A stretch of 64,000 bases of DNA from GCA-020356105 sp964347475 (GTDB taxonomy: Bacteria > Pseudomonadota > Alphaproteobacteria > UBA8366 > JADFVY01): NCBI GenBank assembly GCA_964347475.1, contig CAYFYY010000011.1, positions 9,344 through 73,343 on the forward strand. Direction: 5' to 3'. Shown here one piece after another: positions 1 to 8,377 of the stretch. Each line of letters starts with the position of its first letter. Position 1 is the first letter of the stretch. A program made the translations under genes and the position numbers. Below the pieces are notes generated by a model. It saw only the letters and a list, made by a program, of their open reading frames with translations, was not told the DNA's origin and searched no databases.

Positions 1-359
1 CTTTCCAGTGCGGCGTTCGTGTCCGAGCACGGTCTCGTCATAGATGAGGACGCCGACGATGGCGGATCGAACTGGTGCCGACCCGATGCGGAGCGAAGTG
101 AATCGGCATAACGCCACAGAACAAATGCCGGTTCCGTTCCGACGCGTCGTCACCGGCAATGACATCGGCGCACTGGGGTCAGTTCATACGCCATATTTCA
201 GCAGAGAAACTCGCATTCGTATGAACAAGAGCCAATTTTCCGGGTATTTGTGTCGAATATAATTTTACAATAAAACAAACAATTATTTAACATCCTTAGT
301 ACAGGCAGACTACATAACTGGAAATATTTTATTTGTATTTTACGTGTTTAATCAACTTC
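1..359. other. Left edge, no supported gene
   Basis: Bases 1 to about 110 are open on the plus strand (ending in a stop near 111) and also on the minus strand, so the end of a neighbouring gene may be present, but neither translation is recognisable. From about 240 the DNA turns strongly AT-rich and leads into the promoter region of the first pilin gene. I call no gene here. Confidence 0.4.
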
Positions 360-377
360 TAGTCCAATTGGGTCATG
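360..377 (+). promoter_or_regulatory. Conserved upstream box 1 of the flp pilins
   Basis: The 18-mer TAGTCCAATTGGGTCATG, with a palindromic CCAATTGG core, sits 132 bp before the ATG of the first flp gene at the end of an AT-rich stretch. The same 18 bases recur exactly before the second flp gene, and a one-base variant precedes the third. Conservation in otherwise dissimilar leaders suggests a shared regulator site or promoter element. That role is inferred. Confidence 0.55.
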
Positions 378-509
378 ATGCTCCGGTGGACCATAGCTAT
401 GTTTGGGTCCTTGCGTAACGAGCCCCGGCCGCGAGAGTGGTTCAAGCGTGGTTCAAGGGCCCGAGACGCGGAATTCGATGGGAAAATGATCGAAAACGAG
501 GAAAGAAAT

Positions 510-692
510 ATGTCGTTTATCAAGGCTTTCCTGAAGGACGAGGCTGGCGCCACCATGATCGAGTATGGTCTGGTCGCGGCGCTTGTTTCGGTTGCTGCGA
601 TCGTCGCGCTTCAGTTGCTGGGCGCCGAATTGCAGGTCATCTTCAATACGGTTTCGAGCTATCTGGCGAGTGCCTCGGGCGGACCGACCTGA
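510..692 (+). CDS. flp: Flp/Fap-type pilin, copy 1
   Basis: This 60-aa prepilin is the major subunit type of the Tad (type IVc) pilus. A short basic leader (residues 1-13) ends in glycine and is followed by ATMIEYGLVAALVSVAAI, giving the class's Glu+5/Tyr+6 after the predicted cleavage at G13-A14. One hydrophobic helix (about 20-40) and a short polar tail ending SGGPT complete it. The open frame extends upstream, but the ATG at 510 follows GAGGAAAG and gives exactly the length of the other three copies. The peptidase CpaA encoded at 4595 should process it. It differs from copy 2 at only a few residues. Confidence 0.95.
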   Translation: MSFIKAFLKDEAGATMIEYGLVAALVSVAAIVALQLLGAELQVIFNTVSSYLASASGGPT

Positions 693-745
693 TCGAGAGC
701 TTCAGGCCGCGGCCAAGGTCCAGGTCGCAGCCAGTCAGATACGGA

Positions 746-778
746 GAAGGGCGATGCCGACGCGTCGCCCTTCATTCT
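746..778 (+). terminator. Probable terminator after flp copy 1
   Basis: GAAGGGCGA (746-754) pairs perfectly with TCGCCCTTC (765-773) across a 10-nt loop and is followed by ATTCT. The uridine tract is weak, so the call rests on the stem and on its position 54 bp after the stop codon. Confidence 0.55.
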
Positions 779-1122
779 GTCTGAAATGCAGTGGTGGCAC
801 TCGGGGCCAGGAATAGGTGCCGGTGTCCCTGCGGTCATGAGGGGGTGGAAAAGCCGACGGACGCTGTCGATTATCGCCAGCGGTCGAACAAAATGCAGAC
901 CGAAATAGTAAACAAGAAGTTAATTCGAAAAACTTGTGCGAAAATACAATTTTTCATGATTCAAGAAAGTTACATGCGGCGATCAAAAATCATGACACTG
1001 CAATCACTGGATGTTTTCATGCAGAAACGCCTGGTTTTCGCGGATCTCCCACGGAACATGACGAATCATGGCTATGATGTTCATTGGATTTGCTTCTATT
1101 CCTAACTGATATTTTTCGGTTT
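779..1122. other. Intergenic leader between flp 1 and flp 2
   Basis: There is no credible coding sequence. The last 200 bases are AT-rich, consistent with a promoter region for the second flp gene, and end at the conserved box at 1123. No clear sigma-70 or sigma-54 hexamer pair stands out. Confidence 0.4.
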
Positions 1123-1140
1123 TAGTCCAATTGGGTCATG
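1123..1140 (+). promoter_or_regulatory. Conserved upstream box 2 of the flp pilins
   Basis: TAGTCCAATTGGGTCATG is identical over 18 bases to the element at 360-377. It lies 110 bp before the ATG of flp copy 2. Sequence between this box and the start codon is not conserved between the copies, so the box itself is the selected part. Confidence 0.55.
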
Positions 1141-1250
1141 TGTCGTTAAGATCTGAGTCGTACGATCCCCCCACGCCTCGAACGCTAAATCACAGTTCTG
1201 TGCGGACGGTTGGGGTGGAATGTTTTAATTCGTACCGAGGAGTACCTTTT

Positions 1251-1433
1251 ATGTCGTTCATCAAAGCATTTCTGAAGGACGAGTCGGGCGCCACCATGAT
1301 CGAGTACGGCCTGGTTGCCGCGCTTGTGTCGGTTGCGGCCATCATTGCGCTCCAGCTTCTGGGCGCCGAACTGCAAGTTATCTTCAATACGGTTTCGAGC
1401 TATCTGGCGAGCGCCTCGGGCGGCCCGACCTGA
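1251..1433 (+). CDS. flp: Flp/Fap-type pilin, copy 2
   Basis: This is a 60-aa prepilin almost identical to copy 1, with leader MSFIKAFLKDESG, predicted cleavage before ATMIEY, a single hydrophobic helix and the tail SGGPT. The ATG at 1251 is preceded by GAGGAG at good spacing; the longer upstream frame lacks comparable support. It has its own upstream box and hairpin, so it looks monocistronic. The near identity in protein with diverged flanks suggests duplication kept under purifying selection. Confidence 0.95.
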   Translation: MSFIKAFLKDESGATMIEYGLVAALVSVAAIIALQLLGAELQVIFNTVSSYLASASGGPT

Positions 1434-1491
1434 TACCGGGATCTTCGGACAAGGGCCCGGTTTTCGAACCGGTCCAGTTGTCAGACAGACG

Positions 1492-1517
1492 AGGGCGGCG
1501 CGGAAACGTGTCGCCCT
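1492..1517 (+). terminator. Probable terminator after flp copy 2
   Basis: A 26-nt hairpin, AGGGCGGCGCG against CGTGTCGCCCT with two G-U pairs, closes on a GAAA tetraloop and is followed by GTTCTGTT. It lies 58 bp after the stop codon. The T-run is short, so efficiency is uncertain. Confidence 0.5.
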
Positions 1518-1740
1518 GTTCTGTTGCGATACGGAAATATAAATAATAAAGCTCTAAAACAGAATCGAAAAACAGCCTAGAATAGTATCGATTGGCAATG
1601 GGAAAATAGATTTATGGCACGATGATCCATTTTCAGCCAAGGTTTAGTTAGGAATATCCGGCAAGTTTTTGATGCGATAGCCCGTTTCGATAATAAGCTT
1701 TCTAAAATGCAGGCAGAATTGCGGACGATTATGCTGACCA

Positions 1741-1759
1741 TTGGCCAATATGGGTCATG
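1741..1759 (+). promoter_or_regulatory. Conserved upstream box 3 of the flp pilins (variant)
   Basis: TTGGCCAATATGGGTCATG matches boxes 1 and 2 over CCAAT and TGGGTCATG with one extra base between. It lies 133 bp before flp copy 3, almost the same distance as box 1. The preceding stretch 1518-1740 holds no gene and is AT-rich. Confidence 0.5.
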
Positions 1760-1892
1760 AGCGTTGCCGTCCTACCCGTTATGCTCGCGGCAATGGTGAG
1801 TTGGAAGTACATCGTCGTCGGCTGGGACGACGTTGGCATCTGCCGAAGATTTGTTGATTTGTATTAGAGAACTTTGGTGCCAGGAGAGTACG

Positions 1893-2075
1893 ATGTCATT
1901 TTTGAAGGCTTTCTTGCGGGACGAGTCCGGCGCGACGCTGATCGAATATGGCCTGGTTGCCGCGTTGGTATCGGTCGCTGCGATCATTGCCCTGCAGCTG
2001 CTAGGGTCGGAATTGCAGGTCATCTTCAACACGGTGACAAGTTATCTGGCCAGTGCGTCGGGCGGACCGAGCTGA
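1893..2075 (+). CDS. flp: Flp/Fap-type pilin, copy 3
   Basis: This 60-aa prepilin is the most divergent of the first three (MSFLKAFLRDESG leader, ATLIEY after the cleavage glycine, tail ending SGGPS), but it keeps the Glu+5/Tyr+6 processing signature and the single hydrophobic helix. The ATG at 1893 follows CAGGAGAG. A strong intrinsic terminator follows, so transcription should stop before the glycosyltransferase-like gene, which runs the other way. Confidence 0.95.
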   Translation: MSFLKAFLRDESGATLIEYGLVAALVSVAAIIALQLLGSELQVIFNTVTSYLASASGGPS

Positions 2076-2122
2076 GGTAACTCCGCGCAGGTCGTTGACC
2101 GAGACCCACCCGCATTCTACGT

Positions 2123-2157
2123 AGGGCCGACACTGCCGTGTGTCGGCCCTGTTTTTT
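2123..2157 (+). terminator. Strong rho-independent terminator after flp copy 3
   Basis: AGGGCCGACAC (2123-2133) pairs perfectly over 11 bp with GTGTCGGCCCT (2140-2150) across a 6-nt loop, followed by GTTTTTT. Its last bases overlap the stop codon of the convergent GT87 gene. Confidence 0.9.
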
Positions 2158-3623
2158 ATCGGCGGGTTTGTACCTTGCTCTCGATCGCAGTATCGACACG
2201 AAAAACAATCGCCGCAAAGAAGCCCGCATAAACCAGTGGTGACAGTGAGATCCCGGTCACCTCGACAAGTTGCCACCACCACCAGGCCGGTTGCAACCAA
2301 ACCAGCAGCAACATGATCTTCTCCCAAGAACGGAGCCCCCGCTCCAACGCATGGGCGAGATACAGGCCGATGGCGAACAACATGAATGGCAAGTCGTAAT
2401 CGTAGAGGAATGGGGTAGCCAGCGGCACACCGGCGAGAATGGCAGCAGCACGCAGGTTTGGGGGTGCACCTTGCCACCAGATCCAGGCGACTACCGCGAC
2501 CACGAGTGACGCGCTTATGACCTGCGCAACCATGCCGACGAAATCGGAAAACCCGGCAAGGCGAACGGCCATGTAAATGGTTGGTATTCGCGACCGGATA
2601 ATCAGAGAAGCGAAGATGACTATAAAGAAAATTCGAAAGCGTCTTGTGGATTTAGAAAAGTCTCACACCGACATAGATGTTTCGAAAATTGGAGAAATAT
2701 TGAACGCACTTCTTAGTGATTTAAATCAGATTCCTCCTGAGACACAGCCCTCAACGATATTTTCCTCACAGAGTATTGATGGTATCCTCCAACTTGTGAA
2801 CCAATCCGACCATGANNNNNNNNNNTGGTATTCGCGACCAGGGAAGCTCGCCGACTGCCAGGTATTGGCGCGCTTCGGCCGGTATGCCGAGGTAACTCCA
2901 CCAGACACCGGGCCCCAGCAGGATCCAGGATAAAATGAAGCAGCCGGCGACGGTCGCCAACAGGGACGCCAATACCTTCCATTCGCGGCCTGCGAGAAGC
3001 GCCGGGAGGATCAGGATCGCCAATTGCGGCTTCGCTGTCGCCAGACCGAAGAGCAGGCCGGATAGCAGGGGGCGACGGTCAAGAGCCAAGAGTCCGCCAC
3101 CGAGGCACAGGGCGAACAGAAGTCCGTTCTGCCCGGCAAAAAGGGTCTGCGCAACGGCTGGGGCACCGGCTGCCATGACAAGGGCGACCGGCGGCAACGC
3201 AATCCTGCGCAACACCACAAGAATCGCTGCGAATGGCAGTGTCTGCCACAGTGCCAAAGCGGGGAAATACGGCAGTATTGCGAGCGGAGCAACCAGCAGC
3301 AGATACGTAGGCGGATACATGAACGCCAAGTATCCGATGTCATGCGAGCCCACCAACGCGATCTGGGTCGACAGCATGAACTCGCGATCATAGACCATCG
3401 CTGCTTGGCCGCCGAGAACCGCTTCGGAAGCGGCATAGAAGGCAACGAAATCGTGTCCGGTCACGAATCCGCCGGGATTGACCAGCGTCGGGCCTTCGTG
3501 CATCCAGGTCTGCCAGAGGGAAGGTCCGAAATAGATGAGGCTGCTCGCCAATGCGACAAGCAGAACGGTGGCCCAAAGCAGACCCAACCGTTCCAGGCTC
3601 GCGTGAAGCGATCGCGTGTTCAT
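2156..3623 (-). CDS. GT87/DUF2029 family membrane protein, interrupted
   Basis: Polytopic membrane protein of the glycosyltransferase-87 (DUF2029) type. These are thought to transfer sugars from polyprenyl-phosphate donors, but the acceptor cannot be predicted here. The N-terminal part (3623 down to 2826) has many hydrophobic helices, the GHDFVAFYAASEAVL motif of the family and the AKPQ motif. The C-terminal part (2581 to 2156) continues in the same frame. Deleting 2582-2825 joins them as ELPWSRIPTIYMAV, giving about 407 aa, normal for the family. The segment between is AT-rich, contains the 10-N gap and is bounded by a 14-bp direct repeat. The ATG at 3623 has GAGGAG upstream; a TTG at 3632 is an alternative. 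Confidence 0.75.
2582..2839. other. Foreign-looking insertion with 14-bp flanking direct repeats and sequence gap
   Basis: TGGTATTCGCGACC occurs at 2582-2595 and again at 2826-2839, the second copy abutting the ten Ns. Removing one repeat and everything between restores the GT87 reading frame. The 220 visible inner bases are strikingly AT-rich compared with the gene around them. This is what an insertion with a target-site duplication looks like when only one end is assembled; a mis-joined contig is the alternative. No terminal inverted repeat can be tested because the right end lies in the gap. Confidence 0.6.
2616..2815 (+). CDS. Partial ORF inside the insertion, unknown function
   Basis: An ATG at 2616, preceded by AGAGAAGCG, opens a frame of at least 66 codons that runs into the gap. 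The product starts MTIKKIRKRLVDLEKSHTD and is rich in Lys, Ile, Asp and Ser, with a hydrophilic, probably helical N-terminus. I do not recognise it. A/T-rich third codon positions contrast with every other gene in the window, arguing for a different origin. Confidence 0.35.
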
Positions 3624-3703
3624 CCCGATCAAATCTCCTCGCAGTGCGGCCGCTGTGCAAGATGATTCATGTGAACACCGCGATGATGGGTATTATGCGA
3701 AAA

Positions 3704-3731
3704 CATGTATACATGAATTTATATCATGTAT
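3704..3731. promoter_or_regulatory. Palindromic operator candidate upstream of flp copy 4
   Basis: CATGTATACATG (3704-3715) is a perfect 12-bp palindrome, and the half CATGTAT recurs at 3725-3731, exactly 21 bp (two helical turns) further on. It lies in the AT-rich 312-bp region between the divergent GT87 gene and flp copy 4. The box shared by the other flp leaders is absent here, so this copy may be controlled differently. Confidence 0.4.
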
Positions 3732-3935
3732 CTTAAAATTTTATTGAAAACATTAATGCTACAAAATTCGAAAAACTGGAATCATTTCCTGATTTTTATT
3801 TGATTTGTTAACGAGTGGTTAGGGCCGAAATGCCATACTTCGGGCGGTTACGCGTCCGGGAATATGGCACGGGTGGTGCGGCCGGAAGCGCGATTGGATT
3901 TGGTCAAATTATGTGTTTTTTTGGGGAGAGTATCA

Positions 3936-4118
3936 GTGAACTTCATCAAATCGTTTCTGAAGGACGAGTCGGGCGCAACCATGATCGAGTACGGTCTGGT
4001 CGCTGCTCTTGTTTCGGTCGCAGCCATCATTGCGCTGCAGATCCTCGGCGCCGAACTGCAGGTCATTTTCAATACGGTGTCCAGCTATCTGTCGGCGGCG
4101 TCCGGCGGGCCCAGCTGA
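3936..4118 (+). CDS. flp: Flp/Fap-type pilin, copy 4 (GTG start)
   Basis: 60-aa Flp prepilin starting at GTG 3936, behind GGGGAGAG at 3923-3930. This start gives the same 60-aa length and the same position of the cleavage glycine as the ATG-started copies, so the longer in-frame extension is rejected. It keeps ATMIEYGLVAALVSVAAI and differs from the others mainly near the C-terminus (SYLSAASGGPS). It is the copy nearest the assembly genes, but its leader lacks the box shared by copies 1-3. Confidence 0.93.
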   Translation: MNFIKSFLKDESGATMIEYGLVAALVSVAAIIALQILGAELQVIFNTVSSYLSAASGGPS

Positions 4119-4170
4119 CAACTGACTGCGCGGCACCAAGGTTGGGTGTCGCATTGCCAGGCAGTGGAGT

Positions 4171-4198
4171 CGGGAGCGCAGGGCAACTTGCGCTCCCG
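4171..4198 (+). terminator. Hairpin, probable terminator after flp copy 4
   Basis: CGGGAGCGCA (4171-4180) and TGCGCTCCCG (4189-4198) form a perfect 10-bp stem with an 8-nt loop, 52 bp after the stop. No T-tract follows, so it may instead stabilise the 3' end of an abundant pilin mRNA. Confidence 0.5.
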
Positions 4199-4594
4199 TT
4201 GCCGTGCCTGCGACCCGATCCCGGGGCAGCAGTTGACCATGAACTTGTCGCCGGACGGGCCGGTCTGTTTCCGGTCGCGATGCATCGCCGTTTGGACCTG
4301 CGTTTTGCGATCAAGTCTGGCACGATGCTTGCTTCGAGAGCCGGATTGTCTGCGGCGGGCGCTGTGTCAGTGGCCAAGGCCGCTTCGAATCGACGCCGCA
4401 GACGAACTTCATTTTCGCGAAGTGTGAACAGGTTGGGCCGGTTAAGACTAATTTAATCAAGCACGTATTTAATATAGCCGTGCTCGTGTGCCTGCTGCTT
4501 CGGCGGCACATGCGGCGGTGTGCCGTCGCATCGACACGCACCTGAGATGTTCGGAAATGCCAACGAAATGACACGTAGGGGAACGGAGTAGCAT
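4199..4594. other. Intergenic region before cpaA
   Basis: About 400 bases without a credible gene. AT-rich sequence around 4445-4480 could hold the promoter of the cpa operon. A hairpin, CGGCACA (4504-4510) with TGTGCCG (4519-4525), lies in the presumed leader. The cpaA ATG is preceded by ACGGAG at usual spacing. Confidence 0.35.
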
Positions 4595-5101
4595 ATGTTC
4601 GAGAGTGTCCCGGCGAGTCAGGTGTCGGTCGCCTGTTTCGTTGCGCTGCTGCTGGTTGCGGCGGCCTCGGATATCGTATCGTACAGAATCCCCAACGTGG
4701 TGGTTCTGGCCATCCTGCTGCTCTACCCTGTGTATGTGGTCGTTACGCCCTCCGATGTTGACTGGCCTTGGGCGCTGGCGGTCTTTGCGGCCGCTATCGT
4801 CGTCGGCATGGGCCTGTCCGCGGCCGGCATTTTCGGTGCGGGGGATGCCAAATTGCTGGCCGCGGTTCTGTTGTGGGCCGGCCCCGTTCTCGCACCGCTC
4901 ACACTTCTCATATGCGCGATCGCCGGCGGCATTATTGCCGCGATCATGATGACGCGCGCACGATTCATACTGGCCGGTGCATTTGAATCGCTCGGCAGCC
5001 CGACGTTGAGCAATGCAATGCTTGCCAAGAATATGCCGTACGGCGTCGCGATTACGGCCGGCGGATTGTTTGTGGCCTGGGTTCTCTTGACCGCAGTGTG
5101 A
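4595..5101 (+). CDS. cpaA: Prepilin peptidase CpaA/TadV (A24 family)
   Basis: Integral membrane aspartyl peptidase that removes the leader of Flp prepilins and of TadE-like pseudopilins. It is 168 aa, the usual size for the short TadV form that lacks the N-methyltransferase domain of PilD. The two catalytic aspartates are D26 (ASDIVSYRIPN) and D84 (GAGDAKL). About five to six hydrophobic helices are visible. It is first in the assembly gene series and is followed 28 bp later by cpaB, so the two are probably cotranscribed. Confidence 0.95.
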   Translation: MFESVPASQVSVACFVALLLVAAASDIVSYRIPNVVVLAILLLYPVYVVVTPSDVDWPWALAVFAAAIVVGMGLSAAGIFGAGDAKLLAAVLLWAGPVLAPLTLLICAIAGGIIAAIMMTRARFILAGAFESLGSPTLSNAMLAKNMPYGVAITAGGLFVAWVLLTAV

Positions 5102-5129
5102 CCCAGGGTTCCTTTAGGAGGCCGCAATT

Positions 5130-6191
5130 ATGAACGCAAGAAACATTATCGTGCTCGTCATTGGCTTGGCCATCGCCAGCGGCACCGGTTTCATGATGTG
5201 GAAGTTCCTTAACGCCAAGCAGAACGAGATCAAGGCGCAAGTCCAAAACGAACGACAGAAGGTTCCGCCGCAGATTCCCACGGTCAAGGTCCTGGTTGCC
5301 AAGTCTGACCTCGTGGTCGGCACCCAGATCGGCCGTGAGAACCTTCACTGGCAGACCTGGCCGCAGGAAAGTGTGGCCCCGACCTATGTGGTGGAAGGCA
5401 ACAAGATCACGGATGCGGGCAAGAGTGAGGAAAAACGGCTGACGATTGAGGATTTCATCGGCGCCGTCGTCCGATTGCCGATCGCCGCCGGTCAGCCGCT
5501 GACGCCGGGCCTGGTGGCCCGCGCGGGCGATCGTGGGTTCCTTGCCGCGGTGCTGCAGCCCGGCATGCGCGCGATGTCGGTTGGCGTGAGCGTGGTGTCC
5601 GGTATTTCCGGTTTCATCCTGCCCGGCGATCGGGTTGATATCCTTTGGGACGTAAAGAGTTCCAGCAAGGGTTATCCGTTCACCCAGACGTTGATGCGCG
5701 ACATTCGCGTCATCGCAATCGACCAGAAGACCCAGGCATCCGGCGCGACACCGGCAAAGACGATTACGCTGGAACTGACCCCGGTACAGGCCGAGGCGCT
5801 GTCCCTGGCAAGCAATATGGGCTCGTTGGAGTTCGTGCTGCGCAGCATCGCGCCGGACAAGGAAGAGCAAAAACTATTGGCCAGCGCCGGTGACGGCCTG
5901 TTGCAAGTCAGCATGACGGACGGGACGCAAGCCGGTTCGCTTATTGGTGCGGACCTTCTTGCCGTATCCCGGGAGTCGACGCGAGAGGATATCACGCGCG
6001 ACAGCTGGACCGTGGAACGCGATCTCCTCTTCGGTGGGAAAAAGCCCAAGAAACTCCTTGTCGCCCCGCCGCCGCCAACAACGAGAACCACCGGCTCCGG
6101 CACCAGGCGCGCGGCTACGACCAGTGGATCGAGCCGGGTCAGGATCGAAGTGGTGCGCGGCACCAAAGTCCAGGCGATCAAGGTCAAATAG
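5130..6191 (+). CDS. cpaB: Flp pilus assembly protein CpaB/RcpC
   Basis: 353-aa periplasmic, inner-membrane-anchored protein of the Tad pilus. An N-terminal membrane helix (about 5-22) is followed by a charged linker, then an SAF-type domain (about 48-120, VLVAKSDLVVGTQI) and the RcpC C-terminal domain (GDRVDILW region). The C-terminus is basic with a run of prolines. The family is thought to work with the secretin CpaC and may bind peptidoglycan. The ATG follows TAGGAGG. cpaC begins 24 bp after its stop. Confidence 0.93.
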   Translation: MNARNIIVLVIGLAIASGTGFMMWKFLNAKQNEIKAQVQNERQKVPPQIPTVKVLVAKSDLVVGTQIGRENLHWQTWPQESVAPTYVVEGNKITDAGKSEEKRLTIEDFIGAVVRLPIAAGQPLTPGLVARAGDRGFLAAVLQPGMRAMSVGVSVVSGISGFILPGDRVDILWDVKSSSKGYPFTQTLMRDIRVIAIDQKTQASGATPAKTITLELTPVQAEALSLASNMGSLEFVLRSIAPDKEEQKLLASAGDGLLQVSMTDGTQAGSLIGADLLAVSRESTREDITRDSWTVERDLLFGGKKPKKLLVAPPPPTTRTTGSGTRRAATTSGSSRVRIEVVRGTKVQAIKVK

Positions 6192-6215
6192 GGTCACACG
6201 CAAAGGGTAATGGCT

Positions 6216-7625
6216 ATGACGTTCAACACGCCAGTCCTGGGAATGCAGTGGCGGGCAGCGCGGTGGGGCGCTCCGCTCCTGTTGTTGCTGGCATCCCTGC
6301 TGGCATCGCCGGCAGCGGCGCTCGAAGTCATCGACAGCAGCGGCGGCGTCATTTACGTGGAGGTCAACAAGGGACGCCTGCTGCGCCTCGACCAGGTACC
6401 GGCGACGGTGTTTCTCGCCGACCCGAATATTGCGGATCTCCAGTTCAAGTCGTCGAAGCTGGTCTATGTCATCGGCAAGGCGACGGGCGAAACCTCGCTG
6501 TTTGCGCTGGATCGGCAAGAGCGCGTGCTTCTCAACCGAAAGATTGTGGTTGGTTACGACCTCCATCAGCTCAACGCATCGATCGAAGCCCTGATACCGA
6601 ACTCGGCCGTTAAAGCGTCGATGGTCAACAACACGCTGGTTCTCGACGGTGTCGTCGGCAGCCCGGCGGAAGCCGAACAGGTCCGCGAACTCGTCAAGAC
6701 CTTCACTGGCAGGGGCGGCAACATGTTGAATCGGCTCAGCATTTCGATGCCGAATCAGGTCAGCCTGCGGGTGACGATCGCCGAAGTGTCGCGCAGCCTT
6801 ACCAAGGAGCTGGGTCTCGAGCTGCAGATCGACTCGCCGACCTTCACATTCCATTCCGCGGTCACGCGGTCCTTCCAGGCGGCGCTTGAGGGCGGCGTTA
6901 CGAAGACGATCGGCTCAGCCAACATAGCAGCGACGATCCAGGCCCTTGAAAACGAGGGCCTTGCGGCGGTGTTGGCCGAACCGGTTCTGACGACAGTCAG
7001 CGGCGAGACGGCGAGCTTCCTGGCCGGCGGCGAGTTTCCGATCATCGGCAGTACGAGTACCGGACAGGACGAGACCACCGGCGAGGTTACGGGAAGCGCA
7101 TCGATCGAGTTCAAGACCTTTGGCGTATCGCTCGCTTTCACGCCAACGATTCTTGATAATTCCAGGATCAGCCTGAAAGTCCGGCCGGAGGTCAGCAGCC
7201 TAGGCACGGCCGAGGTCGTCGTTGACGGCCAGCCGTCTTCAACCATTCAGACCCGGCGCGCCGAGACGACGGTCGAGCTCGGAAACGGGCAAAGCATGGC
7301 GATTGCCGGCCTTCTGCAGCGGAACAACAATCTGGACGTGACCAAGATTCCCGGCCTCGCTGACCTGCCTATTCTCGGTGCGCTGTTCAAGTCCGACCAG
7401 TTCCGGCGCAACGAAACCGAACTGATGATCGTTGTGACACCCTACATCGTGCGACCAACCAACGACCGGATTGCCCTGCCGACCGACGGATACCAGCCGC
7501 CCAACGACTACGAACGGATCATGTGGGGCGGCATGTACCATGAATCGAGTGGTCAGAATCCGTCCAGGGTGGCCACCAGCGGCGGTCAGCGACTGATCGG
7601 TCGTCCCGGCTTCAAGTTGGAATAG
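6216..7625 (+). CDS. cpaC: Secretin CpaC/RcpA of the Tad pilus
   Basis: Outer-membrane secretin channel through which the Flp pilus leaves the cell. An N-terminal signal peptide ends near ASPAAA; a pilus-secretin N domain and a BON-like segment (about 90-165) follow, then the secretin core with the conserved AEPVLTTVSGETASF and GLLQRNNNLDVTKIPGL regions and the terminal ELMIVVTPYIVRP strand. The ATG at 6216 is chosen over 6210 because AAAGGG (6202-6207) is better spaced. Length is about 469 aa, normal for the family. CpaD should help it localise. Confidence 0.95.
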   Translation: MTFNTPVLGMQWRAARWGAPLLLLLASLLASPAAALEVIDSSGGVIYVEVNKGRLLRLDQVPATVFLADPNIADLQFKSSKLVYVIGKATGETSLFALDRQERVLLNRKIVVGYDLHQLNASIEALIPNSAVKASMVNNTLVLDGVVGSPAEAEQVRELVKTFTGRGGNMLNRLSISMPNQVSLRVTIAEVSRSLTKELGLELQIDSPTFTFHSAVTRSFQAALEGGVTKTIGSANIAATIQALENEGLAAVLAEPVLTTVSGETASFLAGGEFPIIGSTSTGQDETTGEVTGSASIEFKTFGVSLAFTPTILDNSRISLKVRPEVSSLGTAEVVVDGQPSSTIQTRRAETTVELGNGQSMAIAGLLQRNNNLDVTKIPGLADLPILGALFKSDQFRRNETELMIVVTPYIVRPTNDRIALPTDGYQPPNDYERIMWGGMYHESSGQNPSRVATSGGQRLIGRPGFKLE

Positions 7626-7638
7626 AGGATTGCGTATC

Positions 7639-8322
7639 ATGCTGCACAAGACGGGATCAATGGACATGTGCCGGTCGTGGCGCGCCGGCTTGGCGGTGCT
7701 CGTGGCGGTGAGCCTCGGCGCCTGTGTGCCTGCCGTGCCTCTGAGCGATGCGGAGCTTGATCGCGGGCACCAGTTCCGGCCGCCCTATCAGGTCGAACAT
7801 ACGGTTCACCGACACCTCGTTCCGGTCGCCGCCACAAACGCGACGATCGACGAGCGCCAGTACCGCGACCTCTACGATTTCCTCATCGGTGCCGGTGCCA
7901 AGACCGGCGATTCGGTTGTCCTAGCTTCGCGGCGTGGCCGTCTCGAGCAACGGGCGCAAGTGCAGAATTTCCTGTGGCGCGTCGGGCTCAGGCCCGAGAC
8001 GCAGCTCATCAAGGAACTTGAACCCGGGAGCGAGGAGGACGGCTATGACAATGTGATTCTCGTTCGTTACGACCGTTATACGCCGCGTCAGCACGAGTGC
8101 GGCAAGTGGGGGCAAAAGGTCAAGTCCAATTTCTACAACACATCGCCGACAAACTTCGGCTGTACGACGACCAACGCAATGCAGCAACAGGTCGCGTACC
8201 CGTCGAGTCTCATCGAAGGCACGCTACTTGACTTCCCGGAGGGCGACGTCGCGGCGGAGTCCGTCAGTCGCTATCGCGGCCGCAGGATCGAGGACATCAA
8301 GCCCGAGGGTGCCGGCGGCTGA
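7639..8322 (+). CDS. cpaD: Pilus assembly lipoprotein CpaD
   Basis: 227-aa lipoprotein: N-terminal signal with lipobox LGAC (Cys 29), so a probable outer-membrane pilotin for the CpaC secretin. The C-terminal half has the family pattern of a Cys and Trp before an Asn-rich stretch (HECGKWG, then TNFGCTTTNAMQQQVAYPS). The ATG at 7639 is used because AGAGGA lies 9 bases upstream; a TTG at 7630 abuts that site. It follows cpaC by 13 bp. Confidence 0.88.
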   Translation: MLHKTGSMDMCRSWRAGLAVLVAVSLGACVPAVPLSDAELDRGHQFRPPYQVEHTVHRHLVPVAATNATIDERQYRDLYDFLIGAGAKTGDSVVLASRRGRLEQRAQVQNFLWRVGLRPETQLIKELEPGSEEDGYDNVILVRYDRYTPRQHECGKWGQKVKSNFYNTSPTNFGCTTTNAMQQQVAYPSSLIEGTLLDFPEGDVAAESVSRYRGRRIEDIKPEGAGG

Positions 8323-8377
8323 TGATTTCCGAACGTCAATTCAACTTGAACTGCTTTGAAAGTCGTGAGGTAGGAAC

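Noticed and set aside
1..111. C-terminal end of an upstream gene at the left edge
   Set aside because: Both strands are open and neither translation resembles a known family, so no gene can be supported.
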